A stretch of 64,000 nucleotides of DNA from Ochromonas danica. Taxonomy: Eukaryota > Sar > Chrysophyceae > Chromulinales > Chromulinaceae. Position numbers and translations under genes: made by a program. The stretch spans positions 248,001-312,000 of the forward strand of contig VKHL01000003.1 of NCBI GenBank assembly GCA_015146655.1, written 5' to 3'. Positions 25,047 through 36,500 of the stretch are shown here, piece by piece. The notes beneath the pieces are model-generated. The model searched no databases, was not told the DNA's origin, and was given only the letters and a program-made list of their open reading frames with translations. Position 1 is the stretch's first letter. Each line of letters opens with the position of its first letter.

Positions 25047-25308
25047 TTAATCTCTTCTAACTCTACTCTCTTTTACTTTGGTAAGAATAGACTGCTAAGC
25101 TTCTTTCAATGGATGAGATGATTGTTTTGATTTGTTTGTTGGGAAAGCGCCACCAGAACAACAACCGAAAAACGTTTCGCCACACAGGTTATAAAATCAA
25201 ATAAGTGACTTTTCATATCGCAATATTGCACTTTTCGTTGGTGCTGCTGACTGGGAAGAGAACAAAACCGAAACAATAATAATCAATAATACTGTGCCGA
25301 ATGCGAAC
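25047..25308. promoter_or_regulatory. Divergent promoter region, calcium channel / fucose mutarotase
   Basis: 262 bp between two divergent start codons, AT-rich and with a GGTTATAAAATC run at 25187-25198 that could act as a TATA-like element for either gene. No other motif was recognised. Confidence 0.35.
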
Positions 25309-25749
25309 ATGCCCTTGAAAGGTATTCCTGATATAATTACGCCAGAGTTACTCTATACTTTAGCTCGTATGGGTCATGGAGATCGATTGGTCATTGCTGA
25401 TGCAAACTTTCCCTCTGATTCTATCGCCAAGACGACTGTGATGAAAGAACCCATTCGCGTTCATGGCAGCACAAGTGAGATCCTCGCAGCCATCCTGCAG
25501 CTTCTCCCTCTAGATCAATATTGTGCTGATCCTATCTCAGTGATGGATCGAGTACCTTCTGATAAACAGAGAAATCTTCACGTGCCAGCTTATGACGCGT
25601 TGGCCAAGGCAGCGGATTGTACTGCCACAGATTTGACTTATGTAGAACGCTTTCAATTCTATGAAAATGCGAAATCTTCTTTTGCAATTGTTCAGTCCAA
25701 CGATCGCACACTCTATGCGAATTGTATTATCGTGAAAGGTGTGCTTTAG
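25309..25749 (+). CDS. FUOM: L-fucose mutarotase (RbsD/FucU family)
   Basis: Interconverts the alpha and beta anomers of L-fucose so that it can be salvaged to GDP-fucose. Intronless, 146 residues from the ATG at 25309 (MPLKGIPDIITPELLYTLAR). An in-frame GTG at 25294 is not needed, since the family normally starts a few residues before LKGIP. The family landmarks are present: ARMGHGDRLVIADANFPS with the catalytic-region His, LQLLPLDQY, VMDRVPSDK and the C-terminal ERFQFYENAKSSFAIV followed by LYANCIIVKG. The length matches animal FUOM (about 150). It lies tail to tail with the MFS transporter gene at 25888. Confidence 0.94.
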   Translation: MPLKGIPDIITPELLYTLARMGHGDRLVIADANFPSDSIAKTTVMKEPIRVHGSTSEILAAILQLLPLDQYCADPISVMDRVPSDKQRNLHVPAYDALAKAADCTATDLTYVERFQFYENAKSSFAIVQSNDRTLYANCIIVKGVL

Positions 25750-25887
25750 AGCAATTGGGTGAGAGTTGTTAACATTAAACAATCATTTCTCATGTAGTAT
25801 CAATTATTTTCATCATATTCTTGAAGATAAGATGGAGAATATAATTTATTAAGCGATCGAAATGAATTCCTCCCTCCCTATAACTTG

Positions 25888-27333
25888 CTATTGAATGACA
25901 CTATCCTCATGCAGGAGAGGACGAAAGCCAGGATCAACTTCTTCCTCCGATTGTCGGAGTAGTTTATACCGATGACGCTGTAGAAAGCAAGCTAATGCAG
26001 TCGATACTAGCATAAGACCCGAATCCAACAGAAAAGACCACTCCAAACCTTTGCATAATACAGCTAATCCTCCCAGAGCAGCGGGGCCCACTACAACACC
26101 GGCATAACCTATGGATGTGATCAAACCAATCGCATCAGCTGCATCCATGCCCTTTACATCTCCCGCCAAAGAAATTACAGAGGGTATCACCACACCAATT
26201 CCTGTTCCAGCTACCGCAAACCCAATCACTGCTACAGCCACGCCCACATCCCGACCGGCAGCTTTCTTGATCCACGCTGAAGACGCAACTATACTCAAGC
26301 CAAGTGCTGCAACGATTCCAGCGAGTTGTAGAAGAAATTTTCTTCCAATTCGCTCAGCCAAATAGTCAGAAGCCAATCTGGCAATAGCCACAGTTAATGA
26401 GAAACCAGCAAATCCAAATGTACTAGTGAAAGGTGACGTATTCATGGTATCATTGAAATATATTGCACTCCAATCTCCAATTGATCCTTCCCCAAGATAA
26501 GCTATGAATGACAAACCACACAGTGCACTAATACAATACACATCAAAACTGAATCTGTCCTCTTCAAACTCTTGCCAATCTGTTTGCGCTGATTGTTCAC
26601 TTGCATTACTATCTATTATGGTTGCTAACTCTGGGGTAATAAGTAGCGTCGTATGTTGATTACTTCCTGAGGATTTATAATCATCAGAGAAGGTAGCATG
26701 ATCTGTAGATCGTCTACCTCGTTCACTTAAGAAAGTCGTCTGTTTAATAAGTTTTTCTTCTTGTTGTGAGAATAACCAACAAGAAAAGAATAGTTGTGGT
26801 ATAACGATAACAAGAAGAAAGAAGAAAATCTCTTCTAAAACAGAGAGATTATGTTGTATTAGTGCTCCACCGAAAAGAGTACCACAAAGTCCACCCATGG
26901 CATAGATGGCATGGAATAACCCAAGAGAAGGAGTACGAATCATCTTCTCACATAAGACTGCTTGATTATTCATAGCAATACCCATCCAACCTAAGGCAAA
27001 TCCAAGTGTACAAACTCCGACCACGAAAATGGCAAGATGTTCTTGTAAACCAACAATAGGAAACAAAGGTAAGAGCATGAATCCTCCAAGAAATAATGCA
27101 ACACCACTACCAAATCGTTGAATAATAGAAGACACGAAAGGTAAGCTAAGAACTGCACCAACAATAGAAGCGATGAGAATCAAACCAAGACTACCATTTG
27201 TCAACTTTTGTTCTTCTTTAATAGTTGGCAAAATAGCAGCCCAATTTCCTACTACAGCACCTTGAGAAAAGAAATACCAAGAAATAGCAAGTTTTACTTT
27301 ACGACTTCGTGTAAATCCTGTTACACAAATCAT
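25888..27333 (-). CDS. Major facilitator superfamily transporter, bacterial YbjJ/FucP-like
   Basis: An intronless 481-residue membrane protein with about 12 hydrophobic helices, split 6+6 by a hydrophilic loop of about 85 residues around 205-290. It starts with a basic stretch (MICVTGFTRSRKVKLAISWY), then GAVVGNWAAILPTIKEEQKL and GSLGLILIASIVGAVLSLPF, a pattern I associate with the bacterial YbjJ branch of MFS rather than with typical plant sugar porters. Second half: GEGSIGDWSAIYFND and GIGVVIPSVISLAGD. Substrate not known. Its convergent neighbour is fucose mutarotase, which makes a sugar such as fucose a reasonable guess (inference only). Transfer from bacteria is possible because there are no introns and the closest pattern is bacterial. 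Confidence 0.8.
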   Translation of the reverse strand: MICVTGFTRSRKVKLAISWYFFSQGAVVGNWAAILPTIKEEQKLTNGSLGLILIASIVGAVLSLPFVSSIIQRFGSGVALFLGGFMLLPLFPIVGLQEHLAIFVVGVCTLGFALGWMGIAMNNQAVLCEKMIRTPSLGLFHAIYAMGGLCGTLFGGALIQHNLSVLEEIFFFLLVIVIPQLFFSCWLFSQQEEKLIKQTTFLSERGRRSTDHATFSDDYKSSGSNQHTTLLITPELATIIDSNASEQSAQTDWQEFEEDRFSFDVYCISALCGLSFIAYLGEGSIGDWSAIYFNDTMNTSPFTSTFGFAGFSLTVAIARLASDYLAERIGRKFLLQLAGIVAALGLSIVASSAWIKKAAGRDVGVAVAVIGFAVAGTGIGVVIPSVISLAGDVKGMDAADAIGLITSIGYAGVVVGPAALGGLAVLCKGLEWSFLLDSGLMLVSTALACFLQRHRYKLLRQSEEEVDPGFRPLLHEDSVIQ

Positions 27334-27595
27334 TCTTCTTCCTCTTTACCTTTTCATTCATGGAAAATGCTGTTGTATTTCTGGGCAGGATGGTAAAACA
27401 TGAGGGGAAAACCTGACGCAAAAGTGGTAAAATAAGGTAAAAGCGGGTAAATCTCTTGCAACCATTCTCTTGGATTTGGTCGTCCAACCGACTGAATGAA
27501 TTTTCAATAAGAACGCAATAATAATTGAGTATTAAGGGTATTGATAACTCATTACCCTTTATCTCTATCTTGTTAGGTTCTTATTGTTTGAAGAA
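27334..27595. promoter_or_regulatory. Divergent promoter region with four GGTAAA motifs
   Basis: 262 bp between the divergent MFS and ubiquitin protease genes. It contains GGTAAAAC at 27392, GGTAAAAT at 27426, GGTAAAAG at 27436 and GGTAAATC at 27446, all on the plus strand, the tightest cluster of this motif in the window. Confidence 0.5.
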
Positions 27596-30161
27596 ATGGC
27601 TTCTTCAAGTCTGTCTTCATCATCGCTTCAAGGTTTCTTGGGAGGGAAGAATGTGGCCAAGCGTAGACGACTGGATTTCGTTCCTGCGAAGGCATCCAAT
27701 GGACTTTCAAGCTCCACTGTGATCCTCTCCGCCAATAAGTCCACTGCTCCATCTGCTACAACCTCTTCTGCTGCCAATACCACGGCAAACCCCACGCCCG
27801 TCTCACCCACTGCTACGGCGAATGGCCATGCCAAAAGCAATGCCTCTCTCTTTGACAGCAAACTCATTCAAGAGAGATTACATTGGCAATCAGTTCATCG
27901 AGTGGGTCCGGGCTTCTTCAATGAAGGCAATAGCTGCTATTTGAACTCCACACTACAATGTCTGCTTTACTTGCCGCCCTTGGCTCAACTGCTGCAGTCA
28001 GAGTCACCCTGGGGCAAGAAGAAAGCTATCATGGAAGGATCAGGTCGACCTATCCTTGACATCTTCCAGAGCCTTGTGAAGGAAGTGCACAATGGACAGA
28101 GCTCCCGTGCCATCTCTCCGAAGTAGGTTACCATCATCACCTTCACCTCCCATGCCTGCCTATATGGCTCTGAGATATTAATGACAAGCCGTTGTCTCAA
28201 ATAGAGCCATGGTTGCAAATATTCGCCGTGTGAGTAAGCAGTTCAAAGCATGGAGACAAGAGGATGCACATGAATACCTTCGCGAACTCTTAGACGTCTT
28301 TGTCAAAGAGATCTTGTCCTCCCATGGCTACCCTTCACTAGCCCGTCATCAACCCATTGCTGAAACTACGTTAATCTCACGGATTTTTGGTGGTCAACTG
28401 ACTAATCTCTTGGCTTGTTCAAGATGTGGTTATCTTTCCAAGACGATGAACTTCTGCTTGGATTTGTCACTCGAAGTTGGAGCTGGAATTACTTCCGTTC
28501 AACAAGCTTTACAACAGTTTAGTCGAGTAGAGCATCTATCGCATGGTAATGAATGGCGATGTGATCATTGTCATCAGAAAGTGCAGGCCACGAAGCAATT
28601 GGTGTTGTCTAAGGCTCCACCTGTGCTAGTTTTGCATTTGAAACGATTTGGTTGGCAAGGAGGAAAGATCTCCAAGCATATTTCCTTTCCTTTGTTGCTC
28701 AACCTTCCAGTGGGAGGAGGAGTAACAGGAGGAAAGTCATCCTCTTCAGCTGCACCCACTATTGAAGCTTATGAGCTCACAGCTGTGTTAGTCCATTATG
28801 GACATAGCAGTCATGCTGGACATTACATTGCTTTTGTCAAGAGTTCCAATGGACAATGGCATGAAATGAATGACTCCAATGTGCGAGTTGTAAGTGTACA
28901 AAGTGTGTTACAGGCTCAGGCTTACATTTTGTTCTACACAAAAGCCAGTGCAGCAAAGACGAACACGGCTAATGTTCCAACGGCTACTACCACTTCGATA
29001 ACTTCATCCGCCACTGTGACTAAGAAGACAGAGAATGGCTTAGTTATCTCTACTACGACTACTAAAGTGAAAAGTAGTAGCAGTAGCAGCACGGTAATGT
29101 CAGTTAGCAACAACGGTGTTACTGCCCAGCAGGCAGTTGTTGTTGAGAAGGAGAAAGAAGATGAGGCTATCGTTGAGGATGAGGGAGAAGATGAAGGAGA
29201 GATCTTCCCTTTTCATATGCCTGCTCCTTATCGCTTCCAAAGTGTTTTGAAGAAGTTTGCTCGTTGTCGGAAAGATCTCCCACCATTGCGTTCTATTGCT
29301 ACCACCGCCACCAAGCAAGAACAGCTTGCGGCGAATGAGAATGAGCAACAAGTTGGCAGTGAAGAAGAGGACGATGATGATGATGATAGTGAGGAAAGTG
29401 AATCACGCGATGAGGAAGAGAAAGTTGAAATCGCAGCCCCAAAGCCTGTAGCAGCAGCTGCTGCATCTGTTGCTTCTGCCCCAGCAAGTGTTGTTAAGAC
29501 AACAGCTCCTGTGGATAAAGTAGCTCATCTCTTGGCGATGAGTCGTCGAGGTCGACTTCTTGGTGGTGAAGGCATGTGGGAACATTTACAAACTGCACCA
29601 GAATTGCAACAACAAGTTGAACAAATTGGTCTTCATCAACGACGACAAGAACAGAAAGAAAAGCGAAGTCGTGCAGTGAGTGACTGGGACAGTCTTTTGG
29701 ATCAAGGACGTCAAAAGAAAGTGAAAGTCAAGAAGGAAGAAGATCCACAAGCACATTTGAAAGGTAATCCTTTCCAACGTGCTGGAGAAGATTTACAAAA
29801 ACGGAAAGAGAAGCAAAATATGTTTCCAGGGGAGAATGAGGAAGAAGAAGGTGAAGAGGCAGGAGGAAGACATAATGGAGAGAAGTCATCACATTCTCTT
29901 GATCGTCACTCAAAGAAGAATCATCTGATTAGTCAGAATGATGAAGAGGATGAACAAGAGGAAATAGATGAAGAAGATGGTGTGATTGGTGGAAGAAATA
30001 GTGACCATCATCATCATCATCACAAACATGACCAAGGCAAGCATCATCATCAACAACAACAGCATCAAGGCAAGCATCACCATCATAATAATCATCACCA
30101 TGGTGGCAGTCATGGCCATGGCCAACAGAAACACAGACATCATGGCTTCAAGAAACACTAA
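27596..30161 (+). CDS. Ubiquitin-specific protease, USP36/USP42 type
   Basis: A cysteine deubiquitinase of the USP family. Two exons, 27596-28122 and 28205-30161 (donor GTAGGT, acceptor AATAG), give 827 residues. Cys box: GFFNEGNSCYLNSTLQCLLY with the nucleophile Cys near residue 114. His box: YELTAVLVHYGHSSHAGHYI with the catalytic His near 382, then HEMNDSNV with the third triad residue near 401. Two CxxC pairs (CSRC, CDHC) form the finger zinc site. QEDAHEYLRELLD is typical of the USP36/42 and plant UBP15-19 groups. The last 400 residues are disordered: Thr/Ser-rich, acidic, Lys-rich, then a His-rich tail with HHHHHH and several HHH runs. USP36 acts in the nucleolus in animals; that location here is inference. 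The start is the ATG at 27596, after the short open stretch from 27584. Confidence 0.92.
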
Positions 30162-30541
30162 AGCGAACGAACTAACTAACTACTCCTCATAGTAGTGGAT
30201 AGTAATAGTAATAGAGAGAGAGGTTGGGTAGTAGTCTAGTTGCGCTGTGTGTGTGCCGTGTGTTGTTGAGTGCATCCCGTTAGACAACCGAAGCATACTG
30301 TAGCTAGTTTGAATCTCATGGTATTTGTAAAGAGAAAGAATGTCGACACATTGGGAAGACAACACTATGGCACTATTGCATTTATACCATACTGGTCTAC
30401 AGTATCATTTAATACTGTATTTATTTAGCAGTTATCTAACCGAAGTCATCACTATTAACTCTTCAAGAGTCGTCTTACAAACACAAATAAGAACTAGACA
30501 GTCTGCTGTTCACATACATAGACACAAGATGAACATGTTCT
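30162..30541. other. Convergent intergenic region, no gene seen
   Basis: 380 bp between the stop codons of the ubiquitin protease (+) and dynein heavy chain (-) genes. It should hold the two 3' UTRs. Short ORFs here have no protein-like features. Confidence 0.5.
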
Positions 30542-33500
30542 CTAATTATCCAATTGTGTTAGCATGGCCACGCCTCGTTCCACCCAATGACTTTCAGCAC
30601 GTTTGGAGGGCATATGAACAAAACAAACGAAGTTACTTGAATGTCCTGTAGTTGCTAAGACACCTCGACGATCAGATGTCTTATAGACTGGGCATTTATA
30701 ATGAGGATATTGAGGAACATCAGCTTTACGATAAGGCACCCAATGCATAATAGGAGCTGCACTGAAGAGGACCTTTGGTAATGATTCATCAAGTTCATGT
30801 TGTGTCTTATCCCATCGTGCACCTTCCAGAAAGAGGCCGTATGTATAAACACCATTGGCGGGTCCCATAGACAATCGATCTCTTTCTTCTGCTTTCATTT
30901 CAAAGTCAAAGATGACATCATCGATAGGAATGGTATACTTGCGTGCATAATTCTGTGCAGCGCCAGTTAAGAAAGCCTAGATAGAACAAACAAACCCCGA
31001 TGGTTCAATGATTAACAACAACTCTCAGAAAAAGACAAGATGAAGGTAAAGTGACAAATCCTACCTGAGTGAAAAAGAAACCAGACAACCAAAAGACTGC
31101 AGGTGGACGACTTGTTAACCAATCTCGGAAGAATGTCAATCGATCTTGTTGATCAGCAATATATGCAGCAAGAGGTTTAAGTGATGGATAAGATCTTGCT
31201 TTCCATAAGGCAGGAACACGATTGACAAAGAGTGCATTGCCTAAAATCTCTAATTCAGATGACATTACAACTAATCCTTTCACTGCTTTTTGTACTTCTT
31301 CTAGACTTGATCGCATTAAACTTAATAAGTTATTAAAACGAATTAGTTCTTGACAAAGTACAGTATTCATACTTTCTTCCCATAATACAGGATATTTTAA
31401 TTGTGCATATTCTAGATCAAAGTTCTCTGGTGTCTTACTAGCAATATCTGAAGCTGCTTCGAGAATAGTATCATCTTTACTATTCCCACCTGCTGCACCA
31501 CCACCACCACCACTTCCACCACCACTTCCTTCCGTATCTACCATAGAGTTAAGTAATAACTGTGTATCATTCATATCTTTTGTTAAGGTAGCATTATCAT
31601 GTAATCCAAAGACTTCAGGTGGAGCAACTAAAGGCATATTATCAATGAAATCGATATAATTTGCTCGTCCACCATCTTCAGGACAATAGAACAATCCAGA
31701 TGGTGAAATAGCATGACCTTCTTCTAAGAAATCTGGAGCATAAAAACGTTGTAAGATACAGAGTAATGTTCGACGATCTTTATCATCTGTAACACGTCCA
31801 CCATAATTACATTCTCCAGCTGTATAGACTAATGCTTTGAAAGGTACTTCACCTTCAGCATTTTCATCTAAGAATAGACGTAATTGTTGAACAGAGATAC
31901 GTAAATCAGATTCATTGAATTCATAAGGAATATTCCATCCTAATGGACCATAAAGTCTACGTTCTTGTATAACAGCATGAAAGAAACATAAACCAAAGAT
32001 TAATCGACGGAAGATGAAAGGTCGACCACATGAATCAAAGAAATCATCATTTGCAATTGGATCAGCATTATAAGAACCTAACAGATTAGCACGTAAACCT
32101 TTTGGTGGTTCATTTGTCATCTTAACACCATTTTGTAAGACAGAGACAGGGAAGACATCACTTGGATAAGTTGTACACCATAAACGAAAACCAGGATGGA
32201 TATCTTCAGGATCAAATTCTTCAACTGTTTTCTCTAATGTTGTCATCCAAGATGGTGCAAGATGACAATTTTGTAAAACAACCCAACTACCTTTTTCTTT
32301 GGCACGTTGTATTAACTTTTCTGCTTTTGGACCTTGTCCTTGTCCTAATGAAATAGGATCAACTGTTGTCTTTAATGTCTCTGCAGCACGTAAAACTGCT
32401 CCCATAGGATCTGAACCAGGAGATAGAATGAATACTAAAGGTACAATTGCTGATGAATCACTATAACATGCTTGTAGATCAAAAGGTGGTGGTTTAATAA
32501 ACTTCTCTCCCATCATTTGAGAGACAAATGTTTGTACAGCTAAGATCAATTTATCTGGACGTATTGTACGTAAAGCACATAATCTACCTAAACCATCTTC
32601 ATCACGGAAAATACCAGGAAATTCTTCATCTTGTGGATTTAATGAATCATAAATCTTTTTCCATGATGTAATATGTGTAATAAAATCAGAACGAAATGTT
32701 TGATATTTCTTAATATGACTTAATCGACAAACTTCATCCCATGCTTTTTGATTTAACCAATCTGATGCTGGATTAGGATTTTTATTTTCAAGACCATGTC
32801 CACCTGTTAATAAGAAAAACCATGCATCTTTATCAATTTCATTCTTTCCTGCCAAGATACGACTTGTTAATAAGAATGAAAATAATAATTTATCTTTTTC
32901 TAATAAAGAACGACAAACATTTCGATATAGAGAATAAGTAAAATGATCATTTAAATTTTCTAATCTTTTTGTAACATCACGACCTTTTTCTGATTTATTA
33001 ATAGAATTAATAAAAAGATTAATAAACCAGGTTAGACTATATTGATAGACTGGTTCAATATTAGCTAAATCAGCAATACAAAAGAATAAAATTTGTGAAG
33101 AATAGGCAATCGGAGAATAACTAAGACGAACATTATTAATATTCAATTCTGTTTCATCTGCTATTGATTGTTTCTTTTTAATTTCATCTGATAATGTCTT
33201 TGAATGATTTAATGTTTGAATTGCTGTTTCATCTTCTAAAATATTACCAGAAGATGAACTCATAATTAATAAAATACGATCTTCAATTTCTTTTAATTGT
33301 CTTTTATTTTCAGCTGATTCAATAATTAATAGATTACGTTGTTCTTCTAAATCAGGTCTTTCTTGTGAGACAACAATTCCTAATAATTGATCTTGTAATC
33401 CTTCAGGTGTAATCATAAAATTCAATAATGTAACTTTGACTGAAATTTCAGGTAGATAATGTGGATTTCTTAATTTCGTCGTAATATAAAAACGAAAATG

Positions 33501-36500
33501 TTCACTATATTCCACTGTAGCATCACCTAAACGAATACAATTTACACCTCCTTGTTTGAAAAGTTGTTTTAATAGTAATGGTTCTAAAGATGGATCTAAT
33601 TCTTCACCAACATTTTCTAATAAAACTGGACTACCAAATTGAATTGAATTTTCTAAAGCACGTAAATAATTTCCATCTGTTAACTTGATTACTTGTAAAT
33701 TATTAGCTTTCTCCATATTACGAATCCATTTATTAGCTTGTCCTTGTGGATCAATCATTAATGGCCATCGTCTAGCATTAAAGACAATAATACCATTATC
33801 AATAGAAAACCCATCTGTAGGTAAACCATCAATACACCATTGTCTAATCTTAACTGGATCACCTAATGTTCCTGTTAATGTAGGTGATTCAGAACATGGT
33901 ATAGCAAACTCTTTTAATAATCCAATCCATGTGACTAATTGTTTTTGTCGATAGACGGCTGTAAAGGGACCTAAATAAGCTAAAACACCAGAAGAAACTA
34001 AAACATCACCTGTCAACTTATCAAACTTATCAGAAAGTTGTGTAGAGAATTGATTCCAACGATCTCGTTCACCACCTAATCCATCTAATAATTGATTAGC
34101 ACGAGCAATTTTCTTATCACATAGATCGGCTTGATTCTCTAAATCCATTTTCTTTTGTTTAGCTGCAGAGAGTTGATCTTCTAATGCTTTTAAATCATCT
34201 TCTACTTTCTGTAATGCAGCTTTTTTAACATTTAAAGCTGATAAAGTAGCATTTAATTTCTTTTCTGCTTCTTCTAATGCTGCTTTCTTTGGTGCGACAA
34301 TCTTTGCAATACGATCATAAGTAATCATAGCAAAGACCCAACGACACATTCCTTCTGCTGCTTTGGATGCTTTTGCAATATTTTCAGGATTAAATTCAGA
34401 ATTCTCTAAGAAATCTTTTTTAATCTCAGCTACAATTTTTGGACTAATATTGTCTTTATCATAGTTTTGTAAGTTATTAATAAAAGCAGTATCAGATAAC
34501 ATTTTCTGAGAAGGACCCCAATAATCCATAATACGTTTGGAAGGATCATTCGGGTCAGGAATACGTACTGCTTTAATATCCAACATAACACAAACTGCAC
34601 GACAAACCATACGAATCTTTTCAGGTGGTTTTGATAATGCTTTAATCTCATTGATATCTGTTGGATTGATTGTTTTCAATGCTGCCATAGCATCATTTAA
34701 AGCTGGAATAGCTTCCGCTAGATCAGCTTCTACCTCATTTTTCTGTTTTGTTACTTCATCAGCTTCACCTTGAGCAACAGCAGCTTCAGCAGAGACTACT
34801 TGACGTGTTTGCATGACTGCTGGCATTTTCTCTTCAATCTGTTTCATTAACTCCTCAGAATCAGCAGCTGATTTCATTAATTCAGGTTGTAGATCTTCTA
34901 ATTCCTTTTGCATCTTATTCACTTGATCTGCTGCAAAGGCTAACTTCTCTAAACCAACCTCATATCGCATACGTGCTTGAGAAACTTCTACACGTTTAAT
35001 ATCCAAATTTTGCTTGAAAGCAACAATGAGCTCTAGATAGGATGTAGGAGTCACGTAGTTTCTTCGTTTGAGATTATGCAAATAATCATCACTTAATGCG
35101 ATGACATCTTGATGGAATCGCTGACAAATAGCCACGATGTTACTGCGGGTTTTTTCATTGCCAAAGTTAACATTAGATAAGAATCGTTCAGCAACAGCAA
35201 TTAATGCATCACTAGGCCAAGCTGTAAACCAATCAATAGTACAACAATTGATTAAAGCAGGAAATTTACGTAAACGATCACGGAAAGCATCTCCAATAGG
35301 TGAAAAGGCTAAGACAATGTGTAGATTCTGTTTAACACGTCGAATAAAGAAAGCATAAAGTTCTTGTAAAGACATATCAGCTGCAACTTTACCATAAAGT
35401 TGTTTCGCAAATGGACGTACTGATTCACAAACAGCTGTTCTTTCATCATTAGGGAAGATATTAGGTACTTCACCATTATTTAACATATTATTAATATCTT
35501 CAACAAATGTTTCATTCTTAATTTGTGTATCAGAAAATAAAAACGTCATAGGTTGTGTACCAGCACCTGCACCTTTTAAAATAGTTTTCAAATCTTCTCT
35601 CCATTCTGTATTTGAATAATTCTTAGAGATTTCAATCTGAAAGACTGTATACCCTGCCATAAAAGCAGCTAAACGAGTAACACTTTGACGGCCTGATCCT
35701 CCTACACCTACTAATAATGCATTACCACCAGGCATTTTCAAAATACGAGAGACACGAGAAATATGTTCAATAGCAAAACCAAACATTACTAAATCCATTG
35801 GTTTGCGACTTTGTTGATTATAATCACTGAGATATTCTTCCATTTTCAAATTCAACTCACTCATTTCTTTCACTTCCACATATAGTTTGCTATCATCACC
35901 TGTAATATAATCTCCAAAGATTAAACTACGCAAATCTTGTACAGCAATGTGTTTCTTATTGCCATTATCCAAATGCTTGAAAACATCATAAAAGCCTGCA
36001 CTAAACTTCGTTGAACAAATCATTTCAAGATGACGATGGAACCAAGATCGATCACTATCATCAACTAAACGATCACCAAAGACACGTAAAGCTTCATGAG
36101 TCCATAATCGGATCAACGATGCTTTGTTAAATCCATCTGAAGGTTTGCACAATAAAACACCTTGTATAATACGACTGAAATCTCGCAAATTAAACGTATA
36201 ATGACTCTTTTGAGGTGTAGGTAATAATGACTTCATAGCAGAACGATATGTGTCTAAGGTAGCATCAACAACAGCATCAGCCATAGACTTGACATCACCT
36301 GCAAACGAAGCGAAATGCCAATTGACAATTGTCAAGAAAATTCTTCGTAAAGTATTGTCATCAAACTCTGAGAAGCAGAACAAATTGAAATGACGTAATA
36401 AACGTGGTGTAATATGATTACGACCACCACCTGGAGGACCCATGGCAGCAATTAGAGAACTGTCAATAATATGCTTCCAAGACTTCTCTTTCAAATCATA

